From Anaerolineae bacterium (GTDB lineage Bacteria > Chloroflexota > Anaerolineae > UBA4142 > SHND01), in contig JADZCJ010000121.1 of NCBI GenBank assembly GCA_020851635.1, positions 41,399 to 105,398 of the forward strand: DNA of 64,000 nt, given 5' to 3'. Shown in pieces: positions 57,926 to 64,000 of the stretch; position 1 is the first letter of the stretch, and the number at the start of each line of letters is the position of its first letter. The translations under genes and the position numbers were made by a program. The notes under the pieces were generated by a model. That model saw nothing but the letters and a program-made list of their open reading frames with translations. It made no database searches and had not been told where the DNA came from.

Positions 57926-58297
57926 ATGAGCAAAATCACGAGCCCTGAACCATTCTACAGCATGACTCGCCGTGCGGGCGACATCTTGTTTCTATCGGGC
58001 TTTGGCCCGGTCAAGGATGGACTGGTTGTCGGTGAAACGATCGAAGAACAGACAATTTTTACAATGGACGCAATGAAGGCAGCTCTCGCGAGCGAGGGAG
58101 CGACGTTTGACGATGTAGTACGCGTCAATGTTTTTCTTCTAGACCTCGCTGACCGCGACCGCTTTAATTCAACGTACTTGAAGTATTTCCACGAACCATT
58201 GCCGACGCGTCGAACGATTGGAGCAGGCGACCTATTCAAAGGGATCCTTATCGAGCTTGACTGTATCGCCTTTATCGGAAATCGTAAAGCGGGCTGA
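57926..58297 (+). CDS. RidA-family protein (low-GC cassette)
   Basis: A 123-residue RidA/YjgF-family protein, which hydrolyses reactive enamine/imine intermediates released by PLP enzymes. Motifs: AGDILFLSGFGPVKDG, TIFTMDAMKAALASEGATFDDVVRVNVFLLDL, PTRRTIGAGDLFKGILIELDCIAFIG. The catalytic arginine appears as PTRRTIGAG. It closes the GntR-ABC-dehydrogenase group, suggesting that amine-bearing compounds are processed. Downstream DNA is a transposase remnant. Confidence 0.9.
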   Translation: MSKITSPEPFYSMTRRAGDILFLSGFGPVKDGLVVGETIEEQTIFTMDAMKAALASEGATFDDVVRVNVFLLDLADRDRFNSTYLKYFHEPLPTRRTIGAGDLFKGILIELDCIAFIGNRKAG

Positions 58298-58474
58298 ATT
58301 CAATCGGCAAGCAACAAGCAGTTCAGCTCCAATGGGCAATGGGTTCTTCACCGCAAAGGAATGAATTGGATTCTACGATGACTGAATAACTTTCAAGGCG
58401 CGATGAACGCATTTCAGTTTGGAGGGGCATTGTAAACGGTTCTCGGCACGTCATCACGTGCGCCGCGACACAAT

Positions 58475-58882
58475 GTGCACTATGTTGTGTTGACATTTGA
58501 GGTGAGAACTGCGCCGCAAAGTCACATCTGGGGCATCGTCTACAAACTTCTCGCCTGCTGGGACGCCCTCGACATTTGGGACCAGATGCATCAGCAGTTC
58601 CTCTCCACACCCGATCTGAGGTGGCTGGCCTTGGACATCACCATCATCTGTGCGCATCCCGTCGCGGTGGGGACACCAAAAAAAGGCGGGCAAGCCGCCC
58701 AACCCCTGGGGCGGAGTTGTGGTGGTTTTAGCACCAAAACCCATTTGATTATGGATACGCTCGGCAATCCGTTGGATTTTGTGTTGACCGGAGGCGAGCG
58801 CAACGATGTCACGCAGGCGCCGGCGTTCTTGGCGGGACGCCTGACACCTTGCGCCCCTCCCTATGAAAATCGTAAAAATTGA
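58475..58882 (+). pseudogene. Remnant of an IS5-family transposase gene
   Basis: The frame translates to a middle fragment of an IS5-type transposase: SHIWGIVYKLLACWDALDIWDQMHQQFLSTPDLRWLALDITIICAHPVAVGTPKKGGQAAQPLGRSCGGFSTKTHLIMDTLGNPLDFVLTGGERNDVTQAPAFL, then loses similarity. Both ends are missing and no inverted repeats were found. It is the right boundary of the low-GC cassette. The 749-base gap 58,298-59,046 otherwise holds nothing recognisable. Confidence 0.85.
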
Positions 58883-59046
58883 ATCACGCGCGCACCCGAA
58901 TCGCTGGACATTTTTCGGCGGGAAGAAATCACGCCGACAGACAATCCCCAAGCATGCCTGCGAGTGAAATGCGGCAGTTGGCGCGTTTTGGGTCTCGAAC
59001 AGTTATGGAAAAAGAATGTGGCAGGTCTTGGAATGGATGTGATGAA

Positions 59047-60030
59047 ATGGCGAGTGATTTGAACATCAATAAGCAAACGCAGATTGCTTTGTACCGGACG
59101 ATGGTGTTGATTCGGCAAACAGAAGAAGCGCTGGCGCGATCGCACCAGCAGGGGCTGATTCATGGCGCATGTCATACGTATGTGGGGCAGGAAGCGGTGG
59201 CGACGGGTGTCTGCGCGCACTTGAAGCATCAGGACGTTGTTTTTAGCACACATCGGGGACACGGTCACGCGCTCGCCAAAGGCGTGCCGCCACGCGAGGT
59301 GATTGCGGAATTGTTTGGGCGGGTCGACGGCTGTTCGCGCGGGCGCGGCGGGAGCATGCATCTGTTTTCGCCCGAGGTAGGACTTATGGGAACCACAGGG
59401 ATTGTGGGTCCGAATATATTACAGGCGGCTGGCGCGGGATATACGTTCAAGTTGCTGGGCCAATCGCTCGTCAGCGTCGCGTTTTTTGGCGACGGCGCGG
59501 TGAATAATGGCGCGTTTCACGAAGGTCTTAACCTCGCCGCGATTTATCAGCTGCCCGTGCTGTTTGTTTGCGAAAACAATTTGTATGCAACCGAAGTGCC
59601 GTTCAGTTTTTCGTCGCGCAATCCGCAGGTGGGTGAACGCGGCGCCATGTACGGGATGCCTGGAATTGTTGTGGACGGGAACGATGTGCTCGCGGTGTAT
59701 CAGGCGGCAGGCGAAGCGGTGACGCGAGCGCGCTCGGACGGTGGTCCGACTCTGATCGAGTGCCGCACATATCGGATACGCGCCCATGCCGAAGGGATGC
59801 GTGACGGTACGTATCGTTCGACGCAAGAAGTGGCCCAATGGAAAGAGCGCGACCCGATCAAGTTATTGGGGGCGCGTTTGACGACAGATGGGATTGCGAC
59901 GCAGGGTGAATTGGACGAGATCGGTAGGACAATTCGCGCCGAGACGGAGTTGGCGATCGAGTTTGCGAAAAATAGCCCGTTTCCCGATCCGCGCACGGCA
60001 ACAGATTTTATTTATTCGACACAGGCATAA
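59047..60030 (+). CDS. 2-oxoacid dehydrogenase E1 component, alpha subunit
   Basis: A 327-residue E1alpha subunit. TPP and Mg binding: VAFFGDGAVNNGAFHEGLNLAAIYQLPVLFVCENN; other motifs are GACHTYVGQEAVATGVCAHL, FSTHRGHGHALAKGV and RGRGGSMHLFSPEVGLMGTTGIVG. It fits pyruvate or acetoin dehydrogenase E1alpha. ATG 59,047 is preferred although no strong ribosome site is visible; ATG 59,005 would add 14 residues. E1beta starts three bases after its stop. It forms the decarboxylating part of the complex in the cytoplasm. Confidence 0.93.
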   Translation: MASDLNINKQTQIALYRTMVLIRQTEEALARSHQQGLIHGACHTYVGQEAVATGVCAHLKHQDVVFSTHRGHGHALAKGVPPREVIAELFGRVDGCSRGRGGSMHLFSPEVGLMGTTGIVGPNILQAAGAGYTFKLLGQSLVSVAFFGDGAVNNGAFHEGLNLAAIYQLPVLFVCENNLYATEVPFSFSSRNPQVGERGAMYGMPGIVVDGNDVLAVYQAAGEAVTRARSDGGPTLIECRTYRIRAHAEGMRDGTYRSTQEVAQWKERDPIKLLGARLTTDGIATQGELDEIGRTIRAETELAIEFAKNSPFPDPRTATDFIYSTQA

Positions 60031-60033
60031 CAG

Positions 60034-61011
60034 ATGCGAGAAATCACATTTACAGCAGCGGCGCGCGAGGGGCTTGCCGAAGAGATGGAGCGCGACCCTA
60101 CGATCTTTGTTGTCGGCGAGGGCATTGGCGCGCGCGGCGGCAATTTTGGCACGACGCTTGGGCTGTATGAAAAATATGGCGGGATGCGGCTGAACGACAC
60201 GCCCATCGCCGAACGCGGATTTGTGGGCATGTGCTGTGGCGCAGCCATGACGGGTTCACGTCCCATCGTGGATTTTATGTTTGCAGATTTTATTCTCGAC
60301 GCGATGGGCGAATTATTGAACCAGATCGCAAAAATCCAGTATATGAGCAGCGGACGATTGAAAATGCCGATCGTGCTGCGCGGGTGCATCGGTATTGGCA
60401 ATTCGGCGGCGACACATCATTCGGGCAGTTATTATTCTATCTATACCCACATTCCCGGGTTTCGCGTCGTTGTACCATCCACTCCCTATGATGCCAAAGG
60501 GTTGTTCAAGACCGCGATACGCAGCGACGATCCTGTCATGTTTCTGGAACACAAATCACTGCTCAATCTCAAAGGTGAGGTGCCCGAACAGGAATACTAT
60601 TTGCCGTTCGGGAAGGCGAACGTTGTGCGACACGGAGAGATGGTTACGGTTGTGGCACTCGGCTTGATGGTGCACAAAACCCTGGAAGCTGCCGCGTTGC
60701 TGGAACAAGAAGGTATTTCGGTCCAAGTGATTGATCCGCGCACGGTTGCACCGCTAGATATGGACACGGTGCTTGAATCGATCCACAAAACGGGGCGGCT
60801 GTTGATTGTGGACGAATCGTTTGCGCCATGCGGGATTGGCGCGGAGGTGACGGCACAGGTGGTCAGCCGCGGGTTTGACGATCTGGACGCACCGATTGCG
60901 CGGCTAAACGGCGCGCACACCCCCACGCCGTACAGCCCAACGCTGGAAGCGGCTGTTGTGCCGAACACGGAAACGATCGCGCAGGCGATTCGGGATTTGC
61001 TCAAGGAATAG
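60034..61011 (+). CDS. 2-oxoacid dehydrogenase E1 component, beta subunit
   Basis: A 325-residue E1beta subunit. Motifs: VGEGIGARGGNFGTTLGLYEKYG, NDTPIAERGFVGMCCGAAMTGSRPIVDFMFADF, IVLRGCIGIGNSAATHHSGSYYSIYTHIPGFRVVVPSTPYDAKGLFK, VIDPRTVAPLDMDTV and LNGAHTPTPYSP. It pairs with the alpha subunit upstream. The E2 start follows its TAG stop directly (61,012), so three genes form one tight operon. Substrate (pyruvate, acetoin or a branched-chain 2-oxoacid) is not decidable. Confidence 0.93.
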   Translation: MREITFTAAAREGLAEEMERDPTIFVVGEGIGARGGNFGTTLGLYEKYGGMRLNDTPIAERGFVGMCCGAAMTGSRPIVDFMFADFILDAMGELLNQIAKIQYMSSGRLKMPIVLRGCIGIGNSAATHHSGSYYSIYTHIPGFRVVVPSTPYDAKGLFKTAIRSDDPVMFLEHKSLLNLKGEVPEQEYYLPFGKANVVRHGEMVTVVALGLMVHKTLEAAALLEQEGISVQVIDPRTVAPLDMDTVLESIHKTGRLLIVDESFAPCGIGAEVTAQVVSRGFDDLDAPIARLNGAHTPTPYSPTLEAAVVPNTETIAQAIRDLLKE

Positions 61012-62307
61012 ATGGCTACTGAGATTCTACTGCCCCGTTTGGGTTGGACGATGCAAGAGGGGACGTTTGGGGAATGGCTCAAGCGTGATGGCGAGACCGT
61101 GACGGTGGGCGATTTGTTGTACACGGTTGAAAGCGACAAGGCGCTCAACGAGGTCGAGACGCTCGAAGACGGCATCCTGTATATTCCGCCCGATGCACCG
61201 AAAACAGGGGACGTAATTCCCGTCGGCGCGCGGTTGGGGTATTTGTTGGCGCCGGGAGAGAGTGCGCCATCCGGACATGCAGACATTGCGCCGAAAAGAG
61301 AACCGTTGTCCCCGCAAACTGCCGTGCTCGCACCATCCGAGCCAATTGATGCCACTCTGCCGCGCGTTGCGCCGTCCCAACCTATTCCTGCGCCCATAGC
61401 TAAATCTATAGGCAAAACCATTGCGCCCATTCCTGCCATCAGCCCGCGCGCTCAACGGATTGCAAATGAATTGGGCGTGGACTGGGCGCATTTGCGCGGG
61501 TCGGGCAGTTCGGGCCGCATCGTCGAGCGCGATGTCCGCGCAGCATTTGAGGCACAGACAGCCCTGTCCAAGACTGCGGCGCAGACAAATGCCGTCGAGG
61601 CGGAGTCCGGTCTACATAATGCTCTGCCGCAGGTACGCCGCGTAATCGCCGCACGATTGTCTGAGAGCGCGCACACCACTGCGCCCGTCACGCTGACAAC
61701 CGAAGTGGATGCGACAGAGCTGGTCACACTGCGCGAACAGCTGCGCGCCGACACAGCGGCACAAGATCCATTTCCAACTTACACTGACCTGCTGGCGAAA
61801 TTATGCGCGCATGCCCTCCTCGAACATCCCATACTGAATGCGCGATTCGAGGGCGGCACAATTGTGATGGGAACCAGCGTTCACATTGGGATTGCGACGG
61901 ATACCGAGCGAGGCTTGCTAGTTCCAGTCGTGCGAGATGTACACACTAAATCCGTGCGCCAACTGGCGAGCGAGACGCGCCCTCTCATCGAACGTGCCCG
62001 CGCGGGCAAGGCGACCGGACAAGAACTGGGCGGAGGAACATTTACAATCACCAATCTGGGAATGTTCGAGATTGACGCATTTACGCCAATCATCAATCTG
62101 CCCGAGTGTGCCATCCTGGGCGTCGGACGCATTGTATCCAAGCTCATTGTGATTGACGGCGCAAGAGAGATCGCGGTGCGGCAAATGATGTATTTGAGTT
62201 TGACGTTCGACCACCGCCTGGTGGACGGCGCGCCCGCCGCGCGGTTTTTGCAGCGGGTCAAGGAGCTGATTACAAGGCCATATTTGTGGTTGGTTGGACG
62301 AGAGTGA
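61012..62307 (+). CDS. Dihydrolipoyl acyltransferase (E2) of the 2-oxoacid dehydrogenase complex
   Basis: A 431-residue E2. Domains in order: lipoyl domain with lipoyl lysine 43 (VESDKALNEVE), an Ala/Pro-rich linker, the peripheral-subunit-binding domain (ISPRAQRIANELGVDWAHLRGSGSSGRIVERDV, about residues 143-176) and the catalytic acyltransferase domain ending TFDHRLVDGAPAARFLQRVKE. It passes the acyl group from E1 to CoA. The E3 gene is absent here. A wrecked dehydrogenase gene overlaps its stop (GTGA). Confidence 0.94.
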   Translation: MATEILLPRLGWTMQEGTFGEWLKRDGETVTVGDLLYTVESDKALNEVETLEDGILYIPPDAPKTGDVIPVGARLGYLLAPGESAPSGHADIAPKREPLSPQTAVLAPSEPIDATLPRVAPSQPIPAPIAKSIGKTIAPIPAISPRAQRIANELGVDWAHLRGSGSSGRIVERDVRAAFEAQTALSKTAAQTNAVEAESGLHNALPQVRRVIAARLSESAHTTAPVTLTTEVDATELVTLREQLRADTAAQDPFPTYTDLLAKLCAHALLEHPILNARFEGGTIVMGTSVHIGIATDTERGLLVPVVRDVHTKSVRQLASETRPLIERARAGKATGQELGGGTFTITNLGMFEIDAFTPIINLPECAILGVGRIVSKLIVIDGAREIAVRQMMYLSLTFDHRLVDGAPAARFLQRVKELITRPYLWLVGRE

Positions 62308-62906
62308 GAGATTTGCGGGCATTTCGGATTGCTTGTGCCGGAGATTTTCTAAACGCCGAGGACAAGCCCGCACATGGCCTGCCGGTCTGGAAGAGTTTGA
62401 CAAGGTCCCGGATATCAGGCATCGCTTTATCAAGACCTCGCACCGAGGCCGAGCAGCCCGACCTACTATGACCGCTTGTATTCGCTCGCGGTGAACCCCG
62501 AGCACATCCGAAACAATCCGGTTTTATCAGTTTTCCCAGCCGCCTGCTGTTCGAGACGCGCGGTTTTTTCTGGCGCATGAGTTGAGCTTGGTGAAGCCGG
62601 CCGCCTATCTCGTCAATGTCAGACGCAGGTGCAAGCTCTGTGCGAAAAACGGATCGCGCGCGCGGGGATGGATGTGTTCGAACACGAACTGCTGCCTCTT
62701 TCCTATCCGCCGTTGGAGCTGGACAAGGTGATTTGACATCGCATTGGCTGCCTGCCACTCGAGATACGACGCCGCTGATCGCGGTTGTGATGGTGGGAGG
62801 GGTGCAGCGGACCGTTCAGGCGCATGTGCCCAACACGGTGATGAATCCCGAGCTGTTGGAGCGGGACGGATTTCAACAAAAGTTGGCGCGGTTTCAGATG
62901 AACTGA
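62304..62906 (+). pseudogene. Decayed D-2-hydroxyacid dehydrogenase gene
   Basis: Successive frames yield pieces of one 2-hydroxyacid dehydrogenase: VRDLRAFRIACAGDFLNAEDKPAHG, LEEFDKVPDIRHRFIK, YYDRLYSLAVNPEHIRNNPVL, HELSLVKPAAYLVN, RIARAGMDVFEHELLPLSYPPLELDKVI and SHWLPATRDTTPLIAVVMVGGVQRTVQAHVPNTVMNPELL. At least four frameshifts and loss of most of the NAD-binding domain make it non-functional. The original GTG start overlaps the E2 stop, so it was once the fourth gene of the operon. Confidence 0.85.
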
Positions 62907-62921
62907 TAAGAGGAAAGCTTT

Positions 62922-63890
62922 ATGGCTACAGTTGTGTTGGCTCACGAGGACGCGATTTATACCAAGCCGGAGCAGGAAATTTTGCGAGGTATCGGCGCCG
63001 AGCTCATTCACGAACGCAAGCTTGACAGTTTGATTCAGAACGGCCAAGCGACACGAGTGGACGCGCTGATGGTGGGGACCGAACGTGTAACCGCGGGTTT
63101 GCTGGCGGGGCTGCCAAACCTCCGCATCATCAGCCATGTGGGCACAGGGCTGGAAGCAATTGATCTCGATGCGGCGGCGGCACGGGGCGTTTGGGTGACC
63201 AACGTACCCGATTTTTCGGTGGATGAAGTTTCGGGCCATGCCCTCGCGCTGCTGCTCGCGCACGCGCGCCGCCTGCGGATGCTGTTTGACCAATCGCGGC
63301 GCGGTGTGTGGGATCCGATGAGTTTTCGCCCCTATGACCGCTTACAGGGACAAACGGTCGGCGTGCTAGGATTTGGGCGCATCGGCCAGCGGTTTGTGCA
63401 CAAAGCGCGCGGGCTGGGCTTGAAGGTGATCGCGCACGATACTCTAGTCGAGCCATTTGTGATCGATGCCGCGGGCGCGCGCCCCGTGACGTGGCAGAAG
63501 CTGTTGCAGACGTCCGATTATATATCGCTGCATGTGCCCCTGAACGATTCGACCTATCACATTGTCAATGCGGACACGTTGGCGCAAATGAAACCGAACG
63601 CCTATCTCATCAACACAGCGCGCGGCGGCCTCGTGGACACGGACGCGCTGCTCGCGGCGGTGCGCGCAGGCAAAATTGCCGGCGCGGCGCTCGATGTGTT
63701 TGAACCGGAACCTTTGCCTGCCGACCATTCGTTGTGGTATGCGGAGAACATTTCAGTCACGCCACATTTGGCGTGGTATTCTGAAGACTCGATGCGTGAG
63801 GTCAAGGTGCGCGCGACGCAAGAAGTGGTGCGTGTACTGCGGGGGGAGACGCCTTGGTGCCCGATGAATCAGCCCGGCGTTGGTGCATGA
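62922..63890 (+). CDS. D-2-hydroxyacid dehydrogenase family protein
   Basis: A 322-residue NAD-dependent dehydrogenase. Motifs: RIISHVGTGLEAIDLDAAAARG, the Rossmann loop VGVLGFGRIGQRFVHKARGLG, LINTARGGLVDTDALLAAVRAG (Arg), ALDVFEPEPLP (Glu) and ISVTPHLAWYSEDS (His). A complete catalytic set is visible. AGAGGAAAG precedes ATG 62,922. It directly follows the decayed dehydrogenase and may have replaced it in supplying 2-oxoacids to the E1/E2 complex; that is inference. Confidence 0.93.
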   Translation: MATVVLAHEDAIYTKPEQEILRGIGAELIHERKLDSLIQNGQATRVDALMVGTERVTAGLLAGLPNLRIISHVGTGLEAIDLDAAAARGVWVTNVPDFSVDEVSGHALALLLAHARRLRMLFDQSRRGVWDPMSFRPYDRLQGQTVGVLGFGRIGQRFVHKARGLGLKVIAHDTLVEPFVIDAAGARPVTWQKLLQTSDYISLHVPLNDSTYHIVNADTLAQMKPNAYLINTARGGLVDTDALLAAVRAGKIAGAALDVFEPEPLPADHSLWYAENISVTPHLAWYSEDSMREVKVRATQEVVRVLRGETPWCPMNQPGVGA

Positions 63891-63918
63891 AAGTGGCATA
63901 AGCGTATAATCTTGGGTT

Positions 63919-64000
63919 ATGCCAAACCAAAACAAGAAAACACGCTCATGCCAAAAGTCATTATATCGCATTCGGAACTGGAAGACCTACGAACAAGCCC
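63919..64000 (+). CDS. Start of an IS5-like transposase gene (cut by the window edge)
   Basis: An open frame from ATG 63,919 runs off the right edge and reads MPNQNKKTRSCQKSLYRIRNWKTYEQA. The K-x-x-Y-x-I/V-R-N-W-x-x-Y opening is typical of IS5-related transposases. TATAAT lies at 63,905-63,910, so the message would have almost no leader. Only 27 codons are visible; completeness cannot be judged. Confidence 0.6.
   Translation, partial: MPNQNKKTRSCQKSLYRIRNWKTYEQA

Overview
The window reads as a chromosomal segment of a GC-rich, free-living heterotrophic bacterium, most likely a Chloroflexota (Anaerolineae-type) lineage. The hints are an actinobacterial/chloroflexal-style transaldolase and OpcA, a short Gnd-type 6-phosphogluconate dehydrogenase, a ProS type 3, Ala/Pro-linker lipoprotein sugar-binding proteins with twin-arginine-like leaders, and CSLREA/choice-of-anchor surface proteins. 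The placement is inference from gene content only. No rRNA, tRNA or CRISPR array was found.

Layout. 1-6.1 kb (+): end of proS, a methyltransferase preceded by a perfect 9 x 7-bp tandem repeat, an EamA transporter, pfkA, a CPBP protease, an AEC permease and a membrane-anchored Cas4-like nuclease. 6.1-13.6 kb (-): SDR, opcA, zwf, gnd, tal and an FGGY (probably glucono-) kinase. 13.7-17.4 kb (-): msrA, two unknown small proteins, a secreted subtilase and an amidase. 17.9-25.7 kb: surface beta-helix protein, ParB-like protein, phosphoesterase, DUF1269 protein, PIG-L deacetylase, RraA-like protein, Gfo/Idh/MocA oxidoreductase and CutC. 25.9-30.5 kb (+): SDR and a three-gene ABC importer with a strong promoter. 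30.7-31.3 kb: BrnT/BrnA-like toxin-antitoxin pair. 31.4-39.9 kb (+): a tightly overlapped catabolic run (Gfo/Idh, M20, MBL, M81/MlrC-like, D-cysteine desulfhydrase-like, Gfo/Idh, D-aminoacylase). 40-41.5 kb: lipase maturation factor homologue. 41.5-47.3 kb (-): PTE-like lactonase, CBM9-like protein, M20, SDR, UroD-like protein, SDR. 47.4-51.5 kb (-): rpe, rpiA, pgl, pgi. 51.9-58.9 kb: a compositionally different, lower-GC cassette (GntR regulator, ABC importer, hydroxyacid dehydrogenase, RidA) bracketed by two decayed transposase fragments. 59-63.9 kb (+): 2-oxoacid dehydrogenase E1alpha, E1beta and E2, a wrecked 2-hydroxyacid dehydrogenase gene and an intact one. The last 80 bases begin another transposase.

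How the genes work together. The two minus-strand clusters at 6.9-13.6 and 47.4-51.5 kb, with pfkA, give nearly the whole pentose phosphate pathway plus its entry and exit points (pgi, zwf, opcA, pgl, gnd, rpiA, rpe, tal); only transketolase is missing. The 31.4-47.3 kb region looks like uptake-coupled catabolism of N-acylated or D-amino-acid-containing compounds and unusual carbohydrates. At the right end, 2-hydroxyacid dehydrogenases could supply 2-oxoacids to the E1/E2 complex. Both ABC importers lack an ATPase gene here and probably share one encoded elsewhere.

Most striking non-coding content: a ~193-bp imperfect-palindrome repeat family (three copies, at 38.1, 45.3 and 49.6 kb), a ~95-bp MITE-like element flanked by TA (two copies, at 21.6 and 49.8 kb), and a related 58-bp palindrome at 33.7 kb. 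Two of these elements supply the stop codons of the genes next to them.
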